Of a stretch of 64,000 nucleotides of DNA, positions 43,977 through 53,774 are shown piece after piece (within the stretch, counting starts at the first letter, position 1; each line of letters begins with the position of its first letter). The stretch is taken from positions 1-64,000 of the forward strand of contig JADCJE010000137.1 of the NCBI GenBank assembly GCA_020247305.1, in the 5' to 3' direction. The notes below the pieces were generated by a model, which did not search any database, had not been told where the DNA came from, and saw only the letters and a program-made list of their open reading frames with translations. The position numbers and the translations under genes are program-made. Origin of the DNA: Phycisphaerales bacterium (lineage in GTDB: Bacteria > Planctomycetota > UBA1135 > UBA2386).

Positions 43977-46708
43977 CGCTGCCCCATCGAGAACCAGAGC
44001 TGGCGGCGGTCGTCGGACTGCTCGTACTGCCAGGGCCAGCCGAGGTCGATCGCGATCGGGATCTGGAAGAACGGCAGTTCGATGCGGAAACCGAAGCCCG
44101 ACGAGAGGCGCACCTCGCCGAAGGTCGGGTCGTCGAGGTCGAGTCCGAGCATGCCCACGTCCGTGAAGACGAGCCAACGCAGGACCTCGCGGTCGCGCAC
44201 CTCGCCGGGCATTCGCGTCGCCACCAGCGGGAAGATGACCTCCGCGGTGCCGGTGACGATGGCTTCACCGCCGTACGGGCGATCGAACTGCTTCGGGCCG
44301 GCGCGGCGGAAGTCGAAGCCGCGCAGGTTGTAGCCGCCCATGTAGAAGCGCTCGGTCAGGAACACGTCGTCGCTGCCGCCGAAGGCCTGGGCGACGCCGA
44401 ACAGGCCGTCAAGGTGCAGCACGGTCGGGTGCCCGGCCTCGTTCTCGCGCAGGCGCACGTAGACGTTCGTGCTCTGCGTGAACTTCACCAGGCTCTCCTC
44501 GCCGCCGAGCGGTCCGCCGACCATCTCGACGTTCGCCGTGGACTCGAAGCCCGACGTCGGCCGCATGACGTCGTCGTAGTCGCGATAGCGGCCGAACACG
44601 CGGACGGCCCGCAGTTCGGTCTGGCCTTCGGCGTCGAACGCGAGCTCGGTCGCGTCGACCGCCAGCGACTCGACGGTCACGGCGTCCTGGCGGACGCCGA
44701 AGCCGGCGTTGAGCTCGTCGCTGAAGTTGTGCGAGAGGGCGACGTCGGCGCCGAGCGTGTCCGACGTGTAGCCGTCCGGCAGGCGCTGGATGCGCTTGCG
44801 GCCGGCGAGGCGCAGCTCCCACGTGTCGAGGTGCTGCACGAAGATGTCCGGCTCCGTCCAGGCCAGCGTGTAGGTGCTGAAGCGGGTGCCGGGCGACGCG
44901 ATCATCTCCAGGCGCTGGCCGCCGCCGTGGAAGGCCTCGTTGCGGAAGATCTCCGAGAAGCCGGTGATCGGGTTGAGCGACGAGGGCGGCTTCCAGAGGT
45001 CGAAGTTGTTCTTGGTGAACTCGATGCGGCCGATGACGCCCTGGCCCGTGCTGATGCCGACGCCCCAGTTGAAGCTGCCGGTGTTGCCGTCCTTGACGTC
45101 GACGGCGACGTCCACCGCCGCCGGGTCGCCCGCCACCGGCTCCAGCTGCAGACGAGGTCCCTGCTGCGAGATCGGGTCGTTGAAGTAGCCGGTCTGCTCG
45201 ACGAGCCGCTGCGAGCGCTTGACCTCGCCCATGTCGATGCGCTCGCCCGGCTGGACGCGGAAGCGCCGACGGACGACGCGATCGCGGGTGAAGCGGTTGC
45301 CGCGCACGATCACGTCGCGCAGGTTCTTCGGCACGCCTTCGCTGACGCGGAGGACGATGTCGACCTCGTTCGCGACCGTGTAGGTCTCCGCCGGCGGCAG
45401 CACACGGCAGCCGCCCTGGACCCGGTCCATGCCGGGGAAGCTCTGCGGCGGGTGGCCGCGCTTGCCGTAGTAGTCGAGGATCGCCTGGATGTCGCGCTGC
45501 AGCTTGTCGCCGTCGTAGAACTCGCCGGCAGCGACCTTGGTCAGGGCCTGCAGTTCGGCGACCGGGTAGAGCGGCGGCGTCGCCAGCGGCGCGCCGACGC
45601 CGTCGACGTGCTCGATGCGCAGCGAGCGCACGCGGTAGCGCGGCCCCTCGACCACGACGTAGGTGAGGTCCACCATCGAACGGTCCTCGGTGAACACGGC
45701 GTCGAGCAGGTCGACGGTGGCGTCGAGGAAGCCGCGCTGGCGGTAGAAGACCCGCAGCCGGTCGATGTCCTCCTCGACGACTTCGCGGCTGAAGGCGTCG
45801 CCCGAGAGCAGGCCGCGCGCCGGCTTGGCCTCGATGGAACTGTCGCGCAGCAGGTAGTCGTCGGCGCCGAGGAAGCCGAACACCGGATCCGCGGCGAAGC
45901 TGGCGTTGCCGAGGAAGCGCACGGAACCGATGGTGACCTTCGGCCCTTCGTCGACGCGGAACCGCAGCCGTCCCGGCGGCCTGCCGGCGGCGTCAGGGCG
46001 CGCCGGTGCATCGTCGTCGGCGGCGCCCGGCAGCTCCTCGATCACCACCTCGGCGTGCGCGTAGCCTTCGCGCCGGTAGCGCGCGAGCAGCACCTTGCGC
46101 ATCGCCTCGGCCTCCGGACGCGTGATCTGGATGCCGGCGTGCACGCCGAGCAGCGCGTCGACCGTGGCGCGGTCGAGGTGGTCGAGGCCGATGTAGTCGA
46201 GGCCGACGAACACCGACTGCTCCAGCAGCACGACGTACGTCACCGCCACGCCGTCGCCCTCGGGCGCGACGAAACCGGCGACGATCGCGCGGCGATTGCG
46301 CCACAGTTCGGCGCAGTCCTCGGAGACCATGCGCGGCTCGAACGACTGCCCGACCCGCGCCGCGAGGCCGCGCACGTACGCGGCGGCTGCCTCCGGGGTC
46401 ATGCGCTCCAGGTCGCCGCCCGCGATGCGGTCGATGCGCGTCTCGCCGCGGCTGCGGGCGAAGGCGACGGACACGATCGGGCGGCCGGCGAGACGCACCA
46501 CCGCCTGGTCGTAGACGACCTCCTCGTCGCCCTGGCGGGCGCCCGGCTGCACCGGCACGCCGGGTCCCTGCGGCGTCTGCGCCAGCGCGCACGGCATCGC
46601 CACCGCGTGCGCGACGGCGAAGGCCAGCAAGGTCGTCCACCGCCCGCCGGAACGGCGGCGCGGCGGCCGATCACTGCATCGGCTCGGCCCTGCGGGTGTA
46701 GTTCTCAA
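43973..46708 (-). CDS. bamA: BamA/Omp85 outer-membrane assembly protein
   Basis: 911 residues. N-terminal signal peptide (TTLLAFAVAHAVAMPCALAQ), then a series of POTRA domains (for example VTIGSVRFLGNASF and LRDVIVRGNRFTRDRVVRRRF) and a C-terminal Omp85 barrel beginning near GVIGRIEFTKNNFDLW, with the barrel motif RFYMGGYNLRGFDFRRAG. Inserts beta-barrel proteins in the outer membrane. The first ~20 residues before the signal peptide come from a TTG start at 46708 that overlaps dnaB by 38 bases; the true start may be a few codons later. Its stop overlaps the Nudix ATG. Confidence 0.9.
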   Translation of the reverse strand: MRTTPAGPSRCSDRPPRRRSGGRWTTLLAFAVAHAVAMPCALAQTPQGPGVPVQPGARQGDEEVVYDQAVVRLAGRPIVSVAFARSRGETRIDRIAGGDLERMTPEAAAAYVRGLAARVGQSFEPRMVSEDCAELWRNRRAIVAGFVAPEGDGVAVTYVVLLEQSVFVGLDYIGLDHLDRATVDALLGVHAGIQITRPEAEAMRKVLLARYRREGYAHAEVVIEELPGAADDDAPARPDAAGRPPGRLRFRVDEGPKVTIGSVRFLGNASFAADPVFGFLGADDYLLRDSSIEAKPARGLLSGDAFSREVVEEDIDRLRVFYRQRGFLDATVDLLDAVFTEDRSMVDLTYVVVEGPRYRVRSLRIEHVDGVGAPLATPPLYPVAELQALTKVAAGEFYDGDKLQRDIQAILDYYGKRGHPPQSFPGMDRVQGGCRVLPPAETYTVANEVDIVLRVSEGVPKNLRDVIVRGNRFTRDRVVRRRFRVQPGERIDMGEVKRSQRLVEQTGYFNDPISQQGPRLQLEPVAGDPAAVDVAVDVKDGNTGSFNWGVGISTGQGVIGRIEFTKNNFDLWKPPSSLNPITGFSEIFRNEAFHGGGQRLEMIASPGTRFSTYTLAWTEPDIFVQHLDTWELRLAGRKRIQRLPDGYTSDTLGADVALSHNFSDELNAGFGVRQDAVTVESLAVDATELAFDAEGQTELRAVRVFGRYRDYDDVMRPTSGFESTANVEMVGGPLGGEESLVKFTQSTNVYVRLRENEAGHPTVLHLDGLFGVAQAFGGSDDVFLTERFYMGGYNLRGFDFRRAGPKQFDRPYGGEAIVTGTAEVIFPLVATRMPGEVRDREVLRWLVFTDVGMLGLDLDDPTFGEVRLSSGFGFRIELPFFQIPIAIDLGWPWQYEQSDDRRQLWFSMGQR

Positions 46709-48020
46709 AACGCATGTACTCGCGGAAGAACCGCAGGACGACCTCGCCGGTCGGGCCGTTGCGCTGCTTGGCGATGATGATCTGCGCCAGGCCGGCGTTC
46801 TGCTCGGTGGGTTTGTAGTAGTCGTCGCGGTGCAGAAGGATGATGACGTCGGCGTCCTGTTCGATGGCGCCCGACTCGCGCAGGTCGCTCATGCGCGGGC
46901 GATGGTCGTCGCGGTTCTCGACGTCGCGATTGAGCTGCGACAGCGCGATCACCGGCACCGACAGTTCGCGGGCGATGCTCTTCAGGCCGCGCGAGATCGC
47001 CGAGATCTCCTGCTGCCGGCTCTCGAAGCGACCGCCGCCGGACATCAGCTGCAGGTAGTCGACCACCACCATGCTGATGCCGTGCTTCTGCTTCAGCCGG
47101 CGGCACTTGGCGCGCAGCTGCGTGATCGAGATGCCGGGCGTGTCGTCGACGTAGATCGGCGTCTCGTACAGCTTGGCCGCCTCTTCCTGCAGGCGCTTGT
47201 ACTGCTGGTCGGTGATCCGGCCCTTGCGCATCGCCGCGCCGTCGATCTGCGACCGGCAGCAGAGCATGTTCTGGATGACCTGCTGGTTCGACATCTCCAG
47301 CGAGAAGAACGCGATGCCGGCGCCGAGGTTGGCGACGCGCTCGGTCAGGTTGAGCGCGAAGGTCGTCTTGCCCATCGACGGACGCGCCGCGATGATGATC
47401 AGCTCGCCGGGCTGCAGGCCGCCCGTCATGTCGTCGAAGTCGTAGTAGTCCGTGCCGAGCCCGGTCAGCCGGCCCTCGCGTTCGCGCAGCTTGTCGATGC
47501 GCTCGAAGGTGCTCTGCAGCACGTCGGCGATGCTCACGGCGTCGCCGTTCTTGTCCTGACGCGCGATCTCGAAGATCTGCCGCTCGGCCTCGTCGAGCAG
47601 GTCGCGAGCGTCGAGTTCGTTGTCGTAGGCCTTGCGGGCGACGTCGAGGCATGTCTCCAGCAGCCGTCGCTGGATCGACTTCTCGCGCACGATCTCGGCG
47701 TGGTAGACGACGCCAGCGGCGGTCACCACGCTCTCGACGAGGTCGAGCAGGTGCTCGTGGCCGCCCGCTTCCTGCAACCGGCCCTGCCGCGACAGGTCCT
47801 CGCCGACGACGATCGGGTCGGTCGCGTGCCGCTCGTTGTAGGCGTTGACGATCGACTGGAAGACCAGTTGATGCCGCGGCAGGTAGAAGTCCTCCGGCTT
47901 GAGGAAGGCGACGTCCACCACGGCGTCGGCGTGCAGCAGCAGCGCGCCGAGAACGGAGCGCTCGGCTTCCAGGTTCTGCGGCACACCGCGCCCGTCGAAG
48001 GTCTGCTTGAAGTCCGCCAT
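46671..48020 (-). CDS. dnaB: replicative DNA helicase
   Basis: 449 residues. N-terminal DnaB domain (VPQNLEAERSVLGALLLH), a linker, then the RecA-like motor: Walker A ARPSMGKT (212-219), Walker B MVVVDYLQLMSG, and SDLRESGAIEQDADVIILL. It unwinds DNA at the replication fork. Length and order are standard. ATG start. It lies between the motor-less FtsK-like gene and bamA in a minus-strand run; a DnaA-box-like 9-mer is in the upstream spacer but stands alone. Confidence 0.96.
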   Translation of the reverse strand: MADFKQTFDGRGVPQNLEAERSVLGALLLHADAVVDVAFLKPEDFYLPRHQLVFQSIVNAYNERHATDPIVVGEDLSRQGRLQEAGGHEHLLDLVESVVTAAGVVYHAEIVREKSIQRRLLETCLDVARKAYDNELDARDLLDEAERQIFEIARQDKNGDAVSIADVLQSTFERIDKLREREGRLTGLGTDYYDFDDMTGGLQPGELIIIAARPSMGKTTFALNLTERVANLGAGIAFFSLEMSNQQVIQNMLCCRSQIDGAAMRKGRITDQQYKRLQEEAAKLYETPIYVDDTPGISITQLRAKCRRLKQKHGISMVVVDYLQLMSGGGRFESRQQEISAISRGLKSIARELSVPVIALSQLNRDVENRDDHRPRMSDLRESGAIEQDADVIILLHRDDYYKPTEQNAGLAQIIIAKQRNGPTGEVVLRFFREYMRFENYTRRAEPMQ

Positions 48021-48160
48021 GGCACCAGGGCGCTCTCCCTTAGCCGCCGCCGGCGGCGGCGCAAGCCAACGCTATGTGGACAACTTTCACGACGACGTGG
48101 AATGAGCGGCCGGCGCCGAGGCTGCGCCGGCCGCGAACGGCCAGCGAGCCCGGTGTGCAT

Positions 48161-49951
48161 TCACACCAGGATCCGGCCGTGCGTCGCCTCGGCGTCGAGC
48201 GCAACGATGCCGCGCGCGGCCAATTCGACGAGCACCGCCGCGGCGAGGTCGTAGTCGATCCGCAGCTTGCGCTGCAGGAAGACCGCATTCGCCCGGCGCG
48301 TGGCGAGGACGAGTTCGACGGCTTCGCGCATCAGGACTTCGTCGGGCGCGCCGGGCCGCGACGCGATCGCCGGCTCGGGACGCGGAATCGTCACGATCGG
48401 ATCCTCCGTGTCGGCAGGCGCCACCAGCGACACGGTTGCTGGTGGCGTCGACGCCTCGGCGTCGTGGCGGATCGGTTCCTCGGCCGGAGCCGCTGCAGCC
48501 GTGCCCGCTGCAGGGCCCATGCCGATCGCGTCCGAGCCGGAGCGCGCCGTCTCGGCGTCCGGCCACGGTTCCGTACGGGTCGGCATGCCGTCTGCCGCCG
48601 CTTCGGCGTCATTGCCGCCAGCGGGCCACCGCGCATCGTCGTTCGCCAGCGCAGGAACTTCGGCGTCCGCCGCAGTCGTCGCGTCGGTCACCCCAGCCGT
48701 GCTCTCGGCGCCGATCGCCGCATCGGCATCCCCTGCGGCTGGCGCATCCGTCACCTCGTCGCGCCACGGCGAGCCGTCGAAGCGCACCGCCGCGGCCAAC
48801 GACGGCGGCACGGCCTCGGTCGCGTCGACCGCGTCGACCGCATGCGGTCCGGGATGCAGTTCCGGCCCGACCTCTTCCGCCGCCGACGCGCCAAGCGCCG
48901 CCGCCGCGGACCACTCGACCGCGGCGTCGAAGCCCGTGGCGCGCGGCGGTTCGGTCGCGTCCGGGAACACGATCGGGGCGCGCGCCGGCGCGGCATCGCT
49001 CGCAGCGGCGGACGCGGCATCGTCGCCGCGATCGAGGGCCTCTGCCTCCTCGGCGTCGACGGCGGCAGCGTCCTTGCGTTCCGCGGCGTCGATCGCCGCG
49101 ACGACACGGGCGGCGCTGAGCGCATCGTCCTGCGCCGCTGCAGGCGCGCCCGACGCTGCATCCGCGGCGTCGATCGCCGCCGCCGCGTCGGCTGTCGACG
49201 CCGATCCGGCCGCGCTGCCCGGCTCGCTCCAGCGCGCCGACGAGGCGACGCGCTCGGCGCGACGTTCGTAGTAGCTGCGCCGACGCCATGCCGGCGCGTC
49301 GTCGGCCGGCGGCGTGCCGCCTTCGGAAGCGGGCTCGGACGGGTTGGACTCAGCCGCTGGAGCCGGCGCGAGCGACGGCGCTCCCGCCGCGGCAGTCGCG
49401 ATCGTCGGCGCCGAGGCGCGCTCGACCGGGCCGCCGACGAACATGCGTTCGAAACTCTCGTGGAAGAAGAAGTCCGTCGCGAGCAGCAACGACGCGAACG
49501 TGAAGCCCCAGATCACGACCAGCGTCGGCCAGTACCCGACCGCCGCGACCATCGCGCCGGCGAGCCACGCGCCGAGCGCGCCCTTGTGCAGCGCCGGCGC
49601 GACGCCGCCCTCGCCGAGGTTGAGCAGCACGCCGAGCAGGACCGCCATCGCGGCGAGTCGACCGAGGCGCTGCAGCGGTCGATCGAGGCGGCCGTGCACC
49701 AGCCAGATCGTGCTCCAAAGCACCACGAGACCGAAGAACATCACCGCCGGCGCGAAGCCGAACGTCCGGTAGAGCGCCGCATACGCGTGCTGGAGCGCCG
49801 AGCGCACCTCGAAGCCTTCGTGGCGCAGGTGGTAGAAGACGAGGGCCGACAGCGAGAAGGCGGCGACGGCCATCGGCGCGAAGGGCCACAGCCAACCGGG
49901 GCTGCGAGTGGACGGATCTGGCGGCGCGTTGCCGAAGGTGTTCGAGGTCAT
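48161..49951 (-). CDS. motor-less FtsK-like membrane protein with gamma-type winged helix
   Basis: 596 residues. Residues about 18-165 form four membrane helices in a layout like the FtsK N-terminal 4TM domain (LWPFAPMAVAAFSLSALVFY; APAVMFFGLVVLWSTIWLV; AAMAVLLGVLLNLG; PTLVVIWGFTFASLLLATDF). Residues about 170-535 are a long linker rich in Ala, Asp, Glu and Thr. Residues 537-596 match the FtsK gamma winged helix, ending GRILV, and align without gaps to residues 811-870 of the FtsK encoded next to it, about 19 of 60 identical. There is no Walker A/B motor. The recognition helix that in FtsK reads YTRATRLLEMM is YDLAAAVLVEL here, so DNA contacts used for KOPS reading are lost. 121 bases after ftsK, likely same operon. 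Confidence 0.8.
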   Translation of the reverse strand: MTSNTFGNAPPDPSTRSPGWLWPFAPMAVAAFSLSALVFYHLRHEGFEVRSALQHAYAALYRTFGFAPAVMFFGLVVLWSTIWLVHGRLDRPLQRLGRLAAMAVLLGVLLNLGEGGVAPALHKGALGAWLAGAMVAAVGYWPTLVVIWGFTFASLLLATDFFFHESFERMFVGGPVERASAPTIATAAAGAPSLAPAPAAESNPSEPASEGGTPPADDAPAWRRRSYYERRAERVASSARWSEPGSAAGSASTADAAAAIDAADAASGAPAAAQDDALSAARVVAAIDAAERKDAAAVDAEEAEALDRGDDAASAAASDAAPARAPIVFPDATEPPRATGFDAAVEWSAAAALGASAAEEVGPELHPGPHAVDAVDATEAVPPSLAAAVRFDGSPWRDEVTDAPAAGDADAAIGAESTAGVTDATTAADAEVPALANDDARWPAGGNDAEAAADGMPTRTEPWPDAETARSGSDAIGMGPAAGTAAAAPAEEPIRHDAEASTPPATVSLVAPADTEDPIVTIPRPEPAIASRPGAPDEVLMREAVELVLATRRANAVFLQRKLRIDYDLAAAVLVELAARGIVALDAEATHGRILV

Positions 49952-50072
49952 GCGCCCCTCCCGGGCGGTTCCGCTGGCCGCACTTCGGCGCCACCGGATG
50001 GTCGCAACGCAATCTACTGTCGCCCCATCGCCACCTCAAGCAATGGGGTCACGGCACGCAACCGCGCGGCGG

Positions 50073-52973
50073 TCACTCTGCCGTCGGTCGCGCGTCGGGA
50101 GCGAAGGGCGGAGCGCCGCCGAGGGCGGCGTCCGGCGCGTCGTCGTCGTCGTCGTCGGCAGCGGCAGCGGCAGTCGCCGCCCCCACTGGGACCGCACCCA
50201 CCCCGGCGTCGTCGCGCTCGCCGTCCGTCGCCTCGGCGACGCCGTCGGCCAACGCACCGGTCGACAGCGCATCGCCTTCGGCCGGTTCCCCGTCGTCCAC
50301 TTCGCCCGTCGCGTCCTCGGCGCCCTCGGCCGAATCCTCGCGCGCGAGGTAGTCGTCCCAGGTCATCAGCACGTCGCGCGACTTGCTGCCGACGAACGGT
50401 CCGACGAGACCGTCCTCCTCCATCATCTCGAGCAGGCGCGTGGCGCGCGTGTAGCCGACGGCCAGCGCCCGCTGCAGCAGGGTCGCCGAGCCGCGCTGCG
50501 ACTGCAGCACCACCTCCGCCGCCTTGCGGTAGAGGTCGTCGCGATCGGCGACCTTCGGGCGCGAACTGGACTGGGTCTGCACCAGTTCCGGCGTGAAGTG
50601 CGGCTGCTGCCCGCGCTCCTCCAGGAACGCGATGACCTTGTCCTTCTCGTCGTCGGTGACGAACGTGCCCTGCGCGCGCAGCAGCGCGCCGCCGCCCGGC
50701 GGCATGTACAGCATGTCGCCATGGCCGAGCAGCTTCTCGGCGCCGTTGACGTCGAGCACGATGCGCGAGTCGAGCTTGCGACTTACGCGGAAGCAGATCT
50801 GCGTCGGCAGGTTCGACTTGATGATGCCGGTGATGACCTCGCTGCTCGGCCGCTGCGTCGCCAGGATCACGTGCATGCCGACGGCGCGCGACTTCTGCGC
50901 CAGGCGCTGGATGTGCTCCTCGACCTCGTTCTGCGCGACGGCCATGAGGTCGGCGAACTCGTCGATGACGATGACGACGTACGGCAGCTTGACGCGGTCG
51001 GGCTCGGGCTCGCGCTGCAGACGCTTCTGCAGCTCCTGCTGGCCCAGGCGGTTGTAGTTGCGGATGTGGTTGACGCCCACGGCGGCGAGCAGCGCGTAGC
51101 GGTTCTCCATCTCGTCGACGGCCCACTGCAGCACGCCCGCGGCCTTCTTCATGTTGGTCACGACGTCGCAGCAGAGGTGCGGCACCCGCTTGTACGACTG
51201 CAGTTCGACCATCTTCGGGTCGACCAGGATGAGCTTCACCTGCTCGGGCGTGCGCGTCATCAGGATCGACAGCAGGATGGTGTTGATGCACACCGACTTG
51301 CCGGAACCAGTCGTGCCGGCGATCAGCAGGTGCGGCATCTTCGCCAGGTCCTCGACAATCGCGTTGCCGGCGACGTCCTTGCCCAGGTACAGCGGGATGG
51401 CGCTGTCCTCGGAGCGACCGAACGTGTCGAGGAGCTCGCGCATGAACACCTTCTGGCGCTCGGCGTTTGGCACCTCGATGCCGACCGTGTCCTTGCCAGG
51501 GATCGGCGCGACAACGCGCACCGACACGGCGCGCAACGCCGCGGCGAGGTCGCTCTCGAAGCTGGTGATCTTGTTGACGCGGATGTCGGCGCCCAGGCGC
51601 AGCTCGTACTGCGTCACCGCGGGGCCCACCGACGCGGCGACGACCTCCGCCTGGATCTCGAAGTGCGCCAGCTTGTCGATGATCGCCTGGCTGTTGCGCT
51701 GCAGGGACTCCTCGGTGACGGCTGCGTCCTGGTAACCCGGCTCCTGGAACAGGTCGACCGGCGGGAACGGATACTCCTCGAACGGCAGCGCCTGCGCCGC
51801 CGGCTTGGGCTTCGGCTTGGGCTTGGGCTTGGGCTTCGGCTGCAGCACGACCATCGGCTTCGCCGGCGTCAGGACGACCGGTTCGGCGACCGGTGCGGCC
51901 TTGGGCGCATCGGCGGCCGGTTGGGCGACGGCTGGCGGCGCCGCCGCGGCGCCTGTCGCCGGTGCGCCGCCTGCATCGCCGTCGTCGTCGGCGTCCTCGT
52001 CCGCCGCGCGGCGGCGGCGACGGCGCGACGGCTTGGCGGCGCCGTCGCCGGTTTCGTCGCCATCGCCGCTGCCGGCGACGTGATCGGCAGCGCCCGCTTC
52101 GACCTCGTCGTCCGCACGATCGTCGTCTTCGTCGTCGTGACCACCACCCGAGCGCGCGTCGCCCTTCGCGACCGCGACGGACCTGCTGCCGCGACCGCGC
52201 GACGGCGCGACGGCGACGCCGTCGTCTGCCTCGTCGTCCGCCGCCTCACCGTCGCCCGCCGCGGCCGGCGTCGCCGCCTTGCGGCGCGCGCGCGGCGTCG
52301 GCGCGTCTTCGTCGTCGCGCAGACCGCCGAGACCGGCGAGCGCCGCGGCCGGACGCTTCCACGCGCGCCGGACGAACCCGTCGAGGGCGGCGACGACGCG
52401 CGCGACGAGCTGCGAGAACAACCACTCGGTCGCGATCATCAGGCCCATGACCGCGCCGAACAGCACGATCAGGACGCGCCCCGTGCTGCCGAAGCCGGCT
52501 TCGAGCCGCGGCGAGATGACGCCGCCGAAGACGCCGCCGGCGCCGTACGGCGTGGCGGCCGTGCGGCCGGCGTGGCCATCGCCGCCGGCGAACAGGATCG
52601 CCAGCATCGCGGCGAACACCACGGCGCCGAGCGCCTTGATCGTCGGCCGCGCCATCGGCTTGCCGACGAACACCCCGATCGCGCCGGCGAGCAGCATCGC
52701 GAACGGCACCCAGCCGGCGAGGCCGAGCGAGCGGGCGAAGCCGTGCGCGAGGTGGTAGCCGACCGCGCCGCCGAGGTTGGTCATGCTGCCGGAGGGGATC
52801 GGGCCGTCGAGGTCGGCGAGGCGGAACGTCGCCAAGCTCAACATCGCGAACAGCGCGAAGCCGGCCAGCGCCAGCGCCACCACCTCGCGCGCCCGCTGCG
52901 ACAGCGGCCCGCGGCCGCCTGCGCTCGGGGCCCGCTTCTTCTTCGCCGTCTCCACGGTGTCGTTCTTGCTCAC
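50073..52973 (-). CDS. ftsK: DNA translocase FtsK
   Basis: 966 residues. Four membrane helices at about 31-190, a long linker with KPKPKPKP repeats (380-391), then the alpha/beta motor: Walker A GTTGSGKS (553-560), Walker B VVIVIDEFADLM (666-677), ATQRPSSEVITG. The gamma winged helix is at 811-870, and a strongly acidic tail follows to residue 966. FtsK pumps DNA at the division site and directs XerCD dimer resolution. The start is GTG with GAGAGGG upstream; it overlaps the coaB stop (GTGA). Confidence 0.95.
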   Translation of the reverse strand: MSKNDTVETAKKKRAPSAGGRGPLSQRAREVVALALAGFALFAMLSLATFRLADLDGPIPSGSMTNLGGAVGYHLAHGFARSLGLAGWVPFAMLLAGAIGVFVGKPMARPTIKALGAVVFAAMLAILFAGGDGHAGRTAATPYGAGGVFGGVISPRLEAGFGSTGRVLIVLFGAVMGLMIATEWLFSQLVARVVAALDGFVRRAWKRPAAALAGLGGLRDDEDAPTPRARRKAATPAAAGDGEAADDEADDGVAVAPSRGRGSRSVAVAKGDARSGGGHDDEDDDRADDEVEAGAADHVAGSGDGDETGDGAAKPSRRRRRRAADEDADDDGDAGGAPATGAAAAPPAVAQPAADAPKAAPVAEPVVLTPAKPMVVLQPKPKPKPKPKPKPAAQALPFEEYPFPPVDLFQEPGYQDAAVTEESLQRNSQAIIDKLAHFEIQAEVVAASVGPAVTQYELRLGADIRVNKITSFESDLAAALRAVSVRVVAPIPGKDTVGIEVPNAERQKVFMRELLDTFGRSEDSAIPLYLGKDVAGNAIVEDLAKMPHLLIAGTTGSGKSVCINTILLSILMTRTPEQVKLILVDPKMVELQSYKRVPHLCCDVVTNMKKAAGVLQWAVDEMENRYALLAAVGVNHIRNYNRLGQQELQKRLQREPEPDRVKLPYVVIVIDEFADLMAVAQNEVEEHIQRLAQKSRAVGMHVILATQRPSSEVITGIIKSNLPTQICFRVSRKLDSRIVLDVNGAEKLLGHGDMLYMPPGGGALLRAQGTFVTDDEKDKVIAFLEERGQQPHFTPELVQTQSSSRPKVADRDDLYRKAAEVVLQSQRGSATLLQRALAVGYTRATRLLEMMEEDGLVGPFVGSKSRDVLMTWDDYLAREDSAEGAEDATGEVDDGEPAEGDALSTGALADGVAEATDGERDDAGVGAVPVGAATAAAAADDDDDDAPDAALGGAPPFAPDARPTAE

Positions 52974-53626
52974 GTCGTTGCCCTCTCCCGCCACAGTTGC
53001 ACGGCAGCGGCGACGATCCGCGTCGCCGCCGCATCCTTGCCGCCGCGAGGCAAGGCCTCGTCGCGGCCGTCCGCATGACACAACACGAAGTCCGCCTGCT
53101 CGCTGCCGATCGCGTCGTGCAGGTTGACGACGACCAGGTCGAGGCCCTTGGCGACGAGCTTGCGCCGCCCGCGCGCGATCGCCGCCGGCATGCCTGCGGC
53201 CGCCGATTCGAGGCCGAAGCCCGCGACGACGCGGCGGCCCTTCTTCGCGGCGAGGCCAGCGACGATGTCGGGGTTGGCGACCAGCTCGAGCGACTGGCCG
53301 CCGCTGGCCGGCTTCGGTGGCTTGCCGGGCGCGCGGCGCGCCGGCCGCCAGTCGCTCACCGCGGCGGCGGCGATCACCACGTCGGCCGCGGCGAAGGCGC
53401 GCTCGGCGGCGGCCTGCATCTCCAGGGCCGACACCACGCGCACCACCGCCGCGCCCGCCGGCGGCGAAAGTTCGGTGGGACCGAGCACGAGGGTCGGCTG
53501 GTGGCCGGCGGCGAGCGCCGCGACCGCGAGGGCAAAGCCCATGCGGCCCGAGCTGCCATTGCTCAGGTAGCGCACGTCGTCGAGGTACTCGCGGGTCGGG
53601 CCCGCGGTGATGAGGATCGCAACCAT
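52970..53626 (-). CDS. coaB: phosphopantothenate-cysteine ligase (CoaB domain only)
   Basis: 218 residues: AILITAGPTREYLDDVRYLSN at the N-terminus (CoaB nucleotide motif), IAAAAVSDWRPARR, LELVANPDIVAGL and VAGFGLES, all CoaB motifs. It joins phosphopantothenate and cysteine in CoA synthesis. Only the CoaB half is here; the CoaC decarboxylase usually fused in bacteria must be a separate gene. ATG at 53626. Its stop overlaps ftsK's start. Confidence 0.93.
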   Translation of the reverse strand: MVAILITAGPTREYLDDVRYLSNGSSGRMGFALAVAALAAGHQPTLVLGPTELSPPAGAAVVRVVSALEMQAAAERAFAAADVVIAAAAVSDWRPARRAPGKPPKPASGGQSLELVANPDIVAGLAAKKGRRVVAGFGLESAAAGMPAAIARGRRKLVAKGLDLVVVNLHDAIGSEQADFVLCHADGRDEALPRGGKDAAATRIVAAAVQLWRERATT

Positions 53627-53774
53627 GCCCCCGGTGCATCCCGGTCCAGACCGACCGGAACCGCCAGTTGGGCATCGTAGTAACAGTCTTTCCACAGTGG
53701 AGAAAAAAGACCCCCGCATCCATAACGGCGGGCAGATTGGTGACCTTGGACCCGTGCGCCGCGAGCCTCATCCC

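Noticed and set aside
48075-48083. DnaA-box-like 9-mer (TTGTCCACA on the minus strand) upstream of dnaB
   Set aside because: A single imperfect match with no cluster of boxes, no AT-rich unwinding element and no dnaA nearby; not evidence of an origin.
285-53078. Many long frames opposite or across the annotated genes (several above 700 codons)
   Set aside because: They are low-complexity Arg/Ala/Gly/Pro-rich translations that arise in GC-rich DNA; none has recognisable domains and all overlap genes with clear motifs.
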